From Pseudomonas ovata (GTDB lineage: Bacteria > Pseudomonadota > Gammaproteobacteria > Pseudomonadales > Pseudomonadaceae): a stretch of DNA of 64,000 nucleotides. Below are positions 9,251 through 18,600 of the stretch, piece after piece. Both the position numbers and the translations under genes were made by a program. Where the stretch lies: the NCBI RefSeq assembly GCF_003131185.1, contig NZ_QFFU01000006.1, positions 186,001-250,000 on the forward strand. Reading direction: 5' to 3'. Each line of letters begins with the position of its first letter. The stretch's first letter is position 1. The notes under the pieces are model-generated. The model saw nothing but the letters and a program-made list of their open reading frames with translations, made no database searches and had not been told where the DNA came from.

Positions 9251-10225
9251 TCACTCTTCGGCAGATGCCGCGTCCTCCCTGGGCGGCCCGAGCACAATCG
9301 CCAAATGCCGCAGGTCATCGACCTCCAGGCTAAGGCTCTTGCCCGAAGGGCTCATGACCAGGTTGCCCAGAGCAAAAAAAGTGAAGAACTTCACTTCATC
9401 GGCGTGGCTGAGCAGTTCGTTGATGTAGCGGCTGGAGCGATAGGCCTGCATCCTCGCCGGCGAGATGTACAGGCTGACCCGCTTGCCGTCGATGCGATCG
9501 AAAAACACGAACTTGAAGCCGACGCCATAACGCTCCACCAGCCCGCCACCGAACATCACCCGGTCCTTGTCACCGGCCTGTGCGTACTTGATGTGCCGAA
9601 AGTACGAACGCAGCGTGACCTCGCCTTGCCCTGCAACCCGTAGCGTCAGGTGCTTGAAATCCTCAGGCGACAGCTCGGCCCTGGCCTGACGGTAGAAGTC
9701 CACCAGGCGCTCCAGGTTATTGGTGCGGGTCTCGCTGTAGCGCGGGGTGGCCGGCTCCTTGGGCGGCAGCACGAGGCCTGCGGGGGCAGGCTGTTCTGAC
9801 GGTTTGCCAACCCGCTCGCGCGTCGCGGCTTCCTTGACCGGCTCCTTCGGGTTCGGATCGAAGACATCGATGGCATCGTCGAGCTTGCGCTTGAGCTGGC
9901 GTAGCCGGGTCTGCGGATCGCTTGAGGATGTCAGTTCGGTCTCAGGGTCGCTGTCATCGACCCATTCGCAATCGGCGTGGTGGTCATAATGTGGATTGGC
10001 ACGGAAGTGCGCCGAGACAAATGTCGGGTTGTCCTGGGGTTTGACGTCGTAACGCACCCCGGTGACCTTTACGCCCTGCGCGCGGCACGGCTCGCTTGAG
10101 CACAGAAACTCGAAGCGGGCGCGGGGTGGTTCCTGGGAGAAGTATTCACGCCGCGCAGCGACAATCGACAGCTCCTGCTGCAGTTCGACACAAAAGGCGC
10201 GGGTGATGGGCTTTGTGGGTTTCAT
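9251..10225 (-). CDS. Conserved hypothetical protein with N-terminal Cys/His cluster
   Basis: Protein of 324 residues, family not recognised. Residues about 30-85 contain C, C, H, H, H and C in an arrangement like a zinc-binding knuckle (FLCSSEPC, then HFRANPHYDHHADCEW), reminiscent of the N-terminal part of CoiA-type proteins. A charged, Pro/Glu-rich linker follows, then a C-terminal alpha/beta region of about 170 residues. I chose the ATG at 10225 because AGGG lies nine bases upstream; the in-frame ATG at 10234 would sit on top of it. No enzymatic motif is evident. Confidence 0.65.
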   Translation of the reverse strand: MKPTKPITRAFCVELQQELSIVAARREYFSQEPPRARFEFLCSSEPCRAQGVKVTGVRYDVKPQDNPTFVSAHFRANPHYDHHADCEWVDDSDPETELTSSSDPQTRLRQLKRKLDDAIDVFDPNPKEPVKEAATRERVGKPSEQPAPAGLVLPPKEPATPRYSETRTNNLERLVDFYRQARAELSPEDFKHLTLRVAGQGEVTLRSYFRHIKYAQAGDKDRVMFGGGLVERYGVGFKFVFFDRIDGKRVSLYISPARMQAYRSSRYINELLSHADEVKFFTFFALGNLVMSPSGKSLSLEVDDLRHLAIVLGPPREDAASAEE

Positions 10226-10480
10226 ACGATACATCCCTGATGCCGTGTGCGTTGACAGCTTACTGGTTCTCGATATGGGACAAGTGATTTCAAGAGATGA
10301 TGCATCAGGGGAAAGGGCGGTGAGCTTGATCGGTGAATGATAAGCGAGGCAAGCCCTGCCTTTGGCAAGAGCGTAGGCTTTGTAAGTCAATACGCTATGT
10401 ACTTCGTAGGAAGCCGCGTCAATTGGCTGAAGGCGGCTATTTGCACTTTTACAGCAAGAGAAGATCAGGCAAAGTACCCG

Positions 10481-10568
10481 CTTTCCTGCCGCATAGGCAG
10501 CTCAGAAATTCACCGCCATCCAGGCCGCTCAGAAATCCAGCTTCACTGCCGCATAGGCAGCCTGGCAC
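10481..10568 (+). repeat. Three degenerate type I-F CRISPR-like repeats without spacers
   Basis: Copy 1 (10481-10508) carries CTGCCGCATAGGCAGCTCAG plus AAA. Copy 2 (10509-10535) aligns with 21 of 27 positions, ending GCTCAGAAA. Copy 3 (10542-10561) reads TTCACTGCCGCATAGGCAGC and then diverges. The consensus is the 28-base repeat of type I-F (Csy) systems in Pseudomonas and enterobacteria. The copies are separated by 0 and 6 bases, not by 32-base spacers, and no cas gene is near, so this is a relic or a repeat-derived element rather than an array. It occupies the 391-base gap between two minus-strand genes. Confidence 0.7.
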
Positions 10569-10579
10569 CGTCCTGCCGA

Positions 10580-10607
10580 GGGCAGCGTATGCGCGCATAC
10601 GCTGCCC
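10580..10607. repeat. Perfect 28-bp palindrome
   Basis: GGGCAGCGTATGCG is followed by its exact reverse complement with no loop. It ends nine bases past the sodC stop codon. There is no T tract on either side, so it is not a canonical terminator, although it could block RNA decay or transcription. Confidence 0.8.
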
Positions 10608-10616
10608 TGTAGGGTG

Positions 10617-11138
10617 TCAGATCACGCCACAGGCCGCACGATCACCGCCACCGCCCAACGGCTTGGGATGATCGGAGTGGTTATCGCCACCGGCATGTAC
10701 CATCAGCGCATGGCCCTTGATTTCCGAAAGAGCCTTGATGCGCGGTGCCAGGACCGGATAGTCAGCCTTGCCGTCAGCCGTCACATAAAGGGCTGGCAAG
10801 TCGCCCAGATGACCATTCTTGTCATACGGGCCCAGATGCTTGGCTGTTTTTTCAGGATCGAAATGACCGCCTGCAGCCAGGGCCGCGACTTTGGCTCCGT
10901 CTTTCATACCCGCATCGCAACTGCCGTTCTCATGCACATGAAAACCATGCACCCCGGCGGGCAGGTCGGTCAGCTTTGGCGTGAACAGCAGGCCGTAGTC
11001 GGTTTCTTCGATATGCACGCTGCCAATGGGTTTCGGGGCGCCGTCGGCGCTTACCAGGTTGACCGGTACATCCAGCGATGCGGCTTGAGCACTGAGGGAC
11101 AGCGCGGTGAACAGACCGAGCCAGAGCGTCTTTTTCAT
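10617..11138 (-). CDS. sodC: Periplasmic Cu/Zn superoxide dismutase
   Basis: Converts superoxide to H2O2 and O2 in the periplasm. A Sec signal peptide ([18 protein letters not shown]) is followed by the mature domain, with copper ligands in GFHVHENG, the bridging and zinc ligands in the [12 protein letters not shown] to NGHLGD loop, and a final copper His in the [14 protein letters not shown] segment. The disulfide cysteines (GSCDAG and AACGVI) are present. The product has 173 residues from the ATG at 11138; an in-frame ATG two codons upstream is possible. No operon partner is seen. Confidence 0.93.
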   Translation of the reverse strand: MKKTLWLGLFTALSLSAQAASLDVPVNLVSADGAPKPIGSVHIEETDYGLLFTPKLTDLPAGVHGFHVHENGSCDAGMKDGAKVAALAAGGHFDPEKTAKHLGPYDKNGHLGDLPALYVTADGKADYPVLAPRIKALSEIKGHALMVHAGGDNHSDHPKPLGGGGDRAACGVI

Positions 11139-11396
11139 AAGCATTCAACACATCCTGTTGTTTGTTGATCGAAGTGAGAATTGGTCAGGGTAGGGGGCTG
11201 TTGTGCTGTCGTCCACCGCCTGCATCCCCCTTGTCATGTAAAAGGGTTGCTGAATTTGGCAGTTATGCAGGTCGTTTGGTTCAACCTGCCCTGTTGTCGC
11301 ATAGGAAAGGCAAAGCCAATCAGGCTTGGCTACTCTCAGATCAATCATCCGTGCTGTTGATCAATCCAGTCCGTTGAATAAAGCAGCAGGCGTGTC

Positions 11397-12041
11397 ATGA
11401 AAGATCCCTACGCCTATGGTTTCTACAGCGCTTGCCTGGCTCTGGCAGTGTTTGTACTGGCTGCCTTTTTCAGTGTCAGGGTCGGTCCGGTACAAGCCTG
11501 GCAAATCATTCATTCGACATCCGCCTTGCTCGAAGCAATGGCTGCCATCGGCATTGCGGGCGTGATTTTTGCCGCGTACGGCACCTGGAAACACGATGTT
11601 CTTCAGCACAAGGCTTTGAACATTCTGTGGGACGCCAGTGTGGCTTTTCGCGAGATAGAAATGGAGTTCGGCGAATGGTTCTTCGGTCCCGGTGCCGAGC
11701 AAAAAGCCGGGGCTGACAGTGACTGGCTCAACGCTCAACTGAGTACCAGCCCGCTTGGTGTAGCGCTGCGTACATTCAAAAAGCAGTGCATCCTGCTTGA
11801 TAAAGTCGTACTCAAGCATGACTGGCGCTGGATCAATCATGCTGCGGAACTGGAGATGCTGGCACGTGCCTTGACGAGCGAAGTCTTTGGCGTTGCCAAC
11901 AGGGATCGAGTGAGCTCAGGCGTCGTCGACTTTCTGTACCCTGCCAACGGCGCTGCAAGGCAGCGAACCCAGGCGCAGTGGGAGGTGATGATGGGGACCG
12001 TCGAGCAAGAACTGGCGCGTCTGGAAGAGTACTACCGATAA
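11397..12041 (+). CDS. Hypothetical two-helix membrane protein
   Basis: Protein of 214 residues with two N-terminal membrane helices (about 9-27 and 42-62) and a cytoplasmic, Trp-rich, largely helical remainder. I recognise no family. It is 150 bases upstream of the tubulin-like cluster on the same strand; whether it belongs to that cluster is unknown. Confidence 0.6.
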   Translation: MKDPYAYGFYSACLALAVFVLAAFFSVRVGPVQAWQIIHSTSALLEAMAAIGIAGVIFAAYGTWKHDVLQHKALNILWDASVAFREIEMEFGEWFFGPGAEQKAGADSDWLNAQLSTSPLGVALRTFKKQCILLDKVVLKHDWRWINHAAELEMLARALTSEVFGVANRDRVSSGVVDFLYPANGAARQRTQAQWEVMMGTVEQELARLEEYYR

Positions 12042-12191
12042 TGACCAGCGTCAGAGATGCAGGGAAGGATGCCAAAACCTCCTTGATGTGCCATTATTCC
12101 CGCGCCAAAATAAGATGGCAAAATGCATTCATTTACCAGGCCGGTTTCGCATTTACGGCTCAGGCTTGCAGCAAGCGATCAGTAGGAAGGT

Positions 12192-13652
12192 ATGGAGAGA
12201 GTCCCAAAGGAAGGTGTACACGCTTGGCAGCTTGGCGACCAGGTCTGGGGACAGGACCCAGAAGGCCGTTTCTCCCTTCTCAGTATTGCTGGCGTCAAGC
12301 CGCTGCCCTCTCTGGTTGATCTTGATTATCTCTCCGGTGCCCGCCTGGTGCCGCATGTATCCGGTCACTACCTGCCCCCGACTTTCAGCTTCTGTCCCCA
12401 CAGCGGTACCCCTTTGCCTGTCACTGCCTGGCAGGCACAACGGCGCTGGTTGCCACCCTACGGGGATGGCAGTGGTTCGCGGGTGATCGCCGACGGTCAG
12501 CTGGATGTCGCGCAGCAGACCGTAGCGGCAGTATTCCAGCGACTTCTGCAGACCGGCACACGTGACCTGAACGACAGCAAGCAGATCATTGAACTGCCGC
12601 GCAAGAACGGCCTGAACTTCTTTGTCGCCGATCTGGGCGGTCATCGTGATGCATTGTTTGCCCTGGGGCGAGAAGGCAGTCTGTTCCTTTGGCAGCGTGG
12701 CTCCGGCAAATGGCTGGAGCTGCATCCTGAAGGAGCCCCCATCGGCCGTACCCGTCTGGAGAACTGGGCCTGGTCGGTCAGCCTGGAGCAGGCCGAGCGT
12801 GGTCACACATTACTGGTCGGGGGCGAAGAGGGGGCTGTATTGGTCAAGGTTGATCCCTTGACCCTGAAGTATCGTACCCAGCGCAAGGAGGGCAGAGCCC
12901 TGGCCGGCCCTGGTGATCTGGAAGCGCGTGCCTGGCTTCCATTGCTCATGAGTGATGGCAGCGTAAGGCTGGTCAGCCCGACAGCGGCCGGGTGGGAGCA
13001 CTATCCGGTGACTGGAGCCGACCCGCAACGCATGACCCGTCTGTCGGCACCGGTGCGCGATCCGTCTTCACGGCGCCTGCTATGGATAGGCGAGCATGGT
13101 TATCTGAGTCTGCGCCAAGGCGCGGTCTTGCAGGCCGAATGGCAGTCATGGCCCGCAGGCGCGACAGCTCGTCCTGAGCAGGGACCACCCTTTCGTGATG
13201 GCAGCGGTCTGTGGCAACTGGTAGCTACCGACGACAGCCTGAGCTATCTACAACTGGACGATGGTGCTACCGATCCCTCCAAGCCGATCAAGGGCTATCG
13301 CCTGAGCACAGGGCACCTCAGCTTCAAGTACAACATTCGGTTGGAAAGACCCTGGGACACCCACGACGAAAACCTGGAGCCAACCACTCGCGAAGTGGTG
13401 TATCCGTTCATCGAATTCAGCGGCGAACGACTTTTGTTGTCAATGCGCGCTGATCAGACCCGTACGCTGGAAGAATTCTTTCGAAGCGATCAGAAAGTCG
13501 ATGCCCAGTATCGTCTGGATCAGGTGGGCGGTATTGGCTTCGGGCTCAATGCGCTGGTCAGTCAGCCCTGGAATGCCCAATGGTTTTTTTTCGATGACGC
13601 CCTGTGGCTTTATATCGATTCATGCGGAGCGCTTTATCGATGGAACGCTTGA
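12192..13652 (+). CDS. Propeller-like protein, first gene of the tubulin-like cluster
   Basis: A soluble 486-residue protein without signal peptide. From about 140 onward it shows recurrent short strands with GS..LW, SDGSVRLVSPT and EHGYLSL patterns, as in WD40 or Kelch-like beta-propellers; this is a fold guess. Residues about 71-77 read CPHSGTPL, like half of a zinc ribbon. AGGAAGG precedes the ATG by three bases. The next gene starts 12 bases inside this one, so they are translationally coupled. It could be the cytoplasmic scaffold of the system encoded here. Confidence 0.65.
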   Translation: MERVPKEGVHAWQLGDQVWGQDPEGRFSLLSIAGVKPLPSLVDLDYLSGARLVPHVSGHYLPPTFSFCPHSGTPLPVTAWQAQRRWLPPYGDGSGSRVIADGQLDVAQQTVAAVFQRLLQTGTRDLNDSKQIIELPRKNGLNFFVADLGGHRDALFALGREGSLFLWQRGSGKWLELHPEGAPIGRTRLENWAWSVSLEQAERGHTLLVGGEEGAVLVKVDPLTLKYRTQRKEGRALAGPGDLEARAWLPLLMSDGSVRLVSPTAAGWEHYPVTGADPQRMTRLSAPVRDPSSRRLLWIGEHGYLSLRQGAVLQAEWQSWPAGATARPEQGPPFRDGSGLWQLVATDDSLSYLQLDDGATDPSKPIKGYRLSTGHLSFKYNIRLERPWDTHDENLEPTTREVVYPFIEFSGERLLLSMRADQTRTLEEFFRSDQKVDAQYRLDQVGGIGFGLNALVSQPWNAQWFFFDDALWLYIDSCGALYRWNA

Positions 13653-15115
13653 ACCGTCTGCTGGCACGTATGGCCTTGCTGTTGTTCGCCATGGCGTGTG
13701 CTCAGGCCTCGGCGCAACCCTTACGCCAGGTGTTCCTGGTGCAGAATTCCGGCTGGATGGAACCGTTCTATCTCGATCCCGCCTCGCCGTTCAAACCCTT
13801 GGTGACCAGGCTGGCCGCTACGGCGGCGGGTGACAGCGAGGTGGTGATCGGCGGTTTCAATCAGGCTGACAACACTCATCCCTCGCCTCAGTGGACCTAC
13901 CGGGGGCCTGGTACCCATGCCCGGCTTGCCGAAAGCGTCAATCAGTTGGCCCTGGCCCGCAAGACCGGTGGTGCCTATGCCGATACCGACTTCAAGCAAG
14001 CCTTGCTGGCCGCCATCACGACTGGCTTGGAAGGCCGAGAAGGGATTGTGTGGATCATTACCAACAACCGCAACAGCCCCAATAACAGCAATGAAACCCA
14101 GCTCAAGAACCGAGAGTTCTATGACCTGCTGCATAACGAGGCGTCCATCACGCGTATCGCGGCGTTCGCACAAAAAATGCCAGTCAAGGGCCCCAACTAT
14201 CAGGCCAATGGATTGATGATCTATGCACTGGCCTACGGTAACAATGCCAGTGCCGAGCTGGAACAGATCCTGTCCCAGCCGGCACTGGCCAGTTTGCTCA
14301 ACGACAATCATGTTCGCCTCAAGCCCTTGACCCGCTCGGCTGTGCGTTTCATTCCGACGGGCGTACAGGATACCGATGACGTCAGTGCCGAACTGGCGCC
14401 GGACCGGCAGACGGTCGTGCTCAATATCAATGTCGACAGTTCACCCAAGACAGCGGTGCTACTGGGACAGCTTGAAAACCAGTTCAATCCTTACCAGATT
14501 CATGATGCGAAGATCGATATGAGCCTGGACATGCCTGGCGAAGCCTTGCAATCAAGCCTGTCGGTCGACCGGATCACAGATCTGGAACCAGGCGCACGTT
14601 CGGCGCCCCTGGCCATCAGCCTGCAATTACCACCCTTGCCATCGCAGTGGTCCAGCGAAGTGATCTTCTCCAGTGGCTATCAGCGTGCCGGTGTTATCGA
14701 AATCCGCTTGAGCGAACAACAATTGCGCATTTCCCAGGCATTTATCGAGCGCATGAACGAGCTATTCCCTGGCGATGCCTTGCCAGACGTGTTCGTCCCC
14801 TCCAGCGAGGCTGACAACTCGGCAACCCGTCTGCCGATTGTGTTGCAGGTCCGCTATCCGTTGGGTCCGGTTCTGCTGCTACTGGGTGCCTTTGTTATTG
14901 CGTTGCTCGGTCTGCTGGTGCTGGCAGCGCTGTTGGGCGGCAAGAAAACCTTTATTGTTGCAGTCGAGGGCATGACTCAGCCTTACCCGCTCAAACCATT
15001 CAGTCGCGTCGGCGTATACGACGCCCGACAGAACAAGGTCGCAACGCTCAAACGTGGCCTGTTCAGCGCGCAGCTGATAGACAAGGCGCCTGACGTCGCC
15101 GTACGCCTCAAGTAA
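13640..15115 (+). CDS. Secreted, membrane-anchored VWA-like protein
   Basis: Protein of 491 residues with a Sec signal peptide (about 1-26), a large periplasmic region and a C-terminal membrane helix near 411-436, followed by about 55 cytoplasmic residues. The start of the mature part, RQVFLVQNSGWMEPF, sits where a von Willebrand A domain carries its DxSGSM metal site, but the Asp is Gln. A later TDFKQALLAAITTGL and GIVWIITNNRN match the order of VWA elements. Metal binding may thus be lost. It overlaps the upstream gene and is followed 30 bases later by a small membrane protein. Confidence 0.65.
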   Translation: MERLNRLLARMALLLFAMACAQASAQPLRQVFLVQNSGWMEPFYLDPASPFKPLVTRLAATAAGDSEVVIGGFNQADNTHPSPQWTYRGPGTHARLAESVNQLALARKTGGAYADTDFKQALLAAITTGLEGREGIVWIITNNRNSPNNSNETQLKNREFYDLLHNEASITRIAAFAQKMPVKGPNYQANGLMIYALAYGNNASAELEQILSQPALASLLNDNHVRLKPLTRSAVRFIPTGVQDTDDVSAELAPDRQTVVLNINVDSSPKTAVLLGQLENQFNPYQIHDAKIDMSLDMPGEALQSSLSVDRITDLEPGARSAPLAISLQLPPLPSQWSSEVIFSSGYQRAGVIEIRLSEQQLRISQAFIERMNELFPGDALPDVFVPSSEADNSATRLPIVLQVRYPLGPVLLLLGAFVIALLGLLVLAALLGGKKTFIVAVEGMTQPYPLKPFSRVGVYDARQNKVATLKRGLFSAQLIDKAPDVAVRLK

Positions 15116-15145
15116 CCTTTTCCAGTATCCAAGGACGTTTTTCAG

Positions 15146-15556
15146 ATGGCTCAGACCAGTGCATTGCCAGCCCCGATCGAAAGCACCCCTGCGACCGCGG
15201 CTCCGACAACCACCACCAGTACGCTGGGCATTCCTGCACCACTGGACCTGGGGCCGAAAAAAGTCGACAGCCGTGATGCGCTGGTAGGGATTGCCGTACT
15301 GGTGGTGCTGGCGATCATCTTCTTCGTGATCAAGAACGCTTATGCCAACTGGCGTGTGCGCGAGCGTGTGGCGCCAAGTCGCGCCAATGCCTCGGGCTGG
15401 TTCCTGTTCCTGGGACTGTTGATGATTGCCGTCATGGCTGTGCTGGCAGTCATCAACTCGGGCCAGTTCCTGGCCCCGTTGTATTTCGCACCCATAGGCG
15501 CGGTGGCCCTGATTTCGCTGATCGCCTGGCTGATGACTTTCTCGGCCAAACGCTGA
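15146..15556 (+). CDS. Small three-helix membrane protein of the tubulin-like cluster
   Basis: Product of 136 residues: a Pro/Thr/Ala-rich N-terminal tail of about 40 residues, then hydrophobic segments near 50-68, 87-106 and 112-132. No known family. Its position between the VWA-like and tubulin-like genes suggests it links the envelope part of the system to the cytoplasmic one; this is inference from order only. Confidence 0.65.
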   Translation: MAQTSALPAPIESTPATAAPTTTTSTLGIPAPLDLGPKKVDSRDALVGIAVLVVLAIIFFVIKNAYANWRVRERVAPSRANASGWFLFLGLLMIAVMAVLAVINSGQFLAPLYFAPIGAVALISLIAWLMTFSAKR

Positions 15557-15679
15557 ACCCTGCCGCTTCAAGCGTGAAACCCGTGCAATCAAGGTCGTAC
15601 GGGCCACCGTTGCACGCCATTTGTATCAGGATCAATGCCGAACGCTCGGCCAGCCCGCCAAGGCTCATGGAGTTTTTCA

Positions 15680-18600
15680 ATGAACGATAATGCACAGCCA
15701 ACTGGCGCACCTGTCACTCCGATCGTCGAGAAGATTCACCCGACGTTGTTCATCGCCTTGGGCGGAACCGGCATGAAGGTCAATATCCGCGTGCGTCGAC
15801 GCATCCTCAACGCCATCTGGGGGTCAAATAACCAGGTGCAGCAGGTCGCCGACTTTCCGGTGGTGCAGTTCATCAATTTCGACCTTGATTCTGGTGAGGT
15901 GACCCAGGACGGGAAGTCGGTGAAAACCGACGTGCTGGCTGAGCAGGTGAGTTTCACCTCTGAAGAAAAGATCATCGAGCAGCTCAACCTGAGCAAATAC
16001 ACGCACTCCATCGATGAACTCAACCGTCACCGGGAGGTGGCCGAGTGGTTTCCGCTGACGCCGGAAAAGATCAAGCACCTGGGAATTGACCCGTCCAAGG
16101 GTGCAGGCCAGATTCGCGCGCTGTCGCGGCTTTATTTTTATGACAAATACCCGACCATACGCGACAAACTGCGCGACAAGATCGGTCGCCTGCTGAGTAA
16201 CATCGGCGCCCAGGCAGACAAGTTGAAAAAGCTCGGGCTGGAAATCGAGCCTGGCAAGATCCGCATCGTGATCACCGGTTCTGCCGCCGGCGGCACCGGC
16301 TCCGGATCGTTTCTGGACATGGGTTACCTGGCCAAGGCCCTGCTCAAGGAAAGCAATATCGCCGGCAAGGTCGACCTGTTCTTTGTCCTGCCAGGTGGCT
16401 TTCATGCCTACAACACTGAGCGCGTCCAGGCCAACGGCTATGCCGCCTTGATGGAGCTGGAAACCTGCATGCGCGGTAATCCGCTGCTCAAGTACTGGGA
16501 TGCCAGCGATAACCTGTTCATCGACAGCCGACCGTACGATGACGTCTACATCATTGACAATGCCAACATTGCTCAAGCCAAGACCAGTGATCAGGAAGAC
16601 ATCTACGAGATGCTGTCTGATGTATTGTTCACAGACTTCACGTCTCAGGATTTCGCCAACAAAAAGCGTTCCATTGCGGTCAACCAGAATCAGCACAAGA
16701 TCCGCTCATACACCGTGCGTCTGCCGCAGGATTATGGTGACAACACCGAGTTGCGTTTTCCGTGCGCTTATTCGTCGATTGGCCAGGCAGTGCTTGATAC
16801 CCAGATTGATGCCCGCCAGAACGTGCGCCTCAGTCGTCAGGTGCAACAAATGCTCAAGGCCTTCTTCGGTATTGCCAGTGCCGCCGTCGGCGGCAATCGT
16901 CCGACTGACAAGGAACGCGACGAGTTCTTGAGGGAACAGCTTGATATCACCCCCCGCACCTTCACAGAGTTGCCGGAGTTTCTGTCGCGCGTCGAACTGA
17001 CCGTGGCCACGGGTGAGTTCACGCACTATAAGATTGCTGACGACTTGCTACACGTCGAGGGCGATATCAGCATTACCGGACAGATCGAGCAAAAAGCCGA
17101 AGCCTTGTTCGAGCGTCTGCAAAGTGGTGGAGCGGACAAGGAGCAATGGCTGGTCCTGGTACGGGAAATCCAGCAGCAACTGGAGCGCGATACAAAAGGC
17201 AGTTCTGTCGACAGCGCCGAGCGCAATCATGAAGTGCGTATCCGTGAAAACCGGCACAAGCGCCTGGCCGAACTGACCCGTGAAGACGCCTTGCCGGAGA
17301 AGCTTTTCCGCCGTCTTGATGACGATGAACGTGGGGGCCTGGATTACACGCTTGCCTTGGTGGAAATGCTCAAGGATCGTCTGGAGAACGAAGGCAGCGG
17401 TATCATCCCGGCGCTTGACAAGAATGCGGCGCGCTTTCGCGAGTTGTCTGAAAAGCTGGAGTCGGCCGAGCTGGCGCGCGAATTCGAGCGTTTGAAGGAA
17501 ACAACGGATAAAGGCCTGTTTGCCCGTCTCAGTGGCAAGGACAAGCAAGCGGATACCGTGCTGGGCCAGATCAAGGACACCTTGCGCGAAAGCCTGTTGT
17601 TCTATGTGCGTTACATTGCGGCACGTGAAGCCGCACAACTTCTGCGCGATGTCTCTGAGTGGCTGGGTCGCAAGGAATCGGTCGATCACAATGGCCAGCC
17701 GATATGGAATGGTTTTGTCGGTCGTCTGCAGGATGGCCGTAACGCAGTCAATCAATTGCTCAAGCGCATCGATACCGATATCGCCAAGATCGACGCCAGT
17801 ATCAAGGAAAAGCACGCGACCCTGATTCCTCTCAAGCTGGTACAGAATGGTGACGAGCCCAGCGCTGAGACACCTGATGTACGCGCATGGGCGAAAGATG
17901 CATTCAAGGATTTTGGTGGTTCCAAAGTCCTGTTCGGTAAATTGCAGACCGAGGAAGGCCAGGAAGAACTGCTCTCGAAGCTGCGTAACAAATCCGTGCA
18001 GCAGTTGCCTCGGCAGGCATCCGGTGCTGATCCGCTCCTGACGGCCCTGGCAGTGCTGACGCCTGACGAACAGCGCGAGAAATTCCGCCAGTTGCTGCAG
18101 CGAGCCATGCCCTGGACGCCACTGAACCTGACGGGCGGTTTCAATATCAACAAGGATCGCTACACCTGCCTGATAGGCGTCCAGGACGCCGTCGAATTCA
18201 AGCGTATCTACGGTGCAATGCTTGGCCAGTGCCTGCCCCAGGGGACCGGCCTGAATGCCGGGCAGATCCAGTTTGTAGAGTCCGGCATGCCGGGCAAGTT
18301 GATCTGCTTCACCGAACTGTCCGGTTTCCCGCTGCCGGCGTTGACTCCGCTGCCGACCTACCTGGCCAGCTACACCAAGGAAAGTGCGGCGATCCCGCTG
18401 CACTGCCACAAGCGTACCAGCCAGTTTGTTCAGCCTATCCAGTTCACGCAAGAGCAGTACCGACAGTTTGCCGAAGACTTCAAACTCTACCTGCACGCCA
18501 TTGCGCTGGGCGTACTCAAGCGTCTTGATAACAACCTCTACGAGTTCTTTATCAACAAGGAAGACTTCACCATCGGTGATGAGTTTTCGATTCGGCAGGG

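Noticed and set aside
10481..10568. Functional CRISPR array
   Set aside because: The repeat copies are not separated by uniform spacers and no cas genes are present in the window, so I report only repeat relics.
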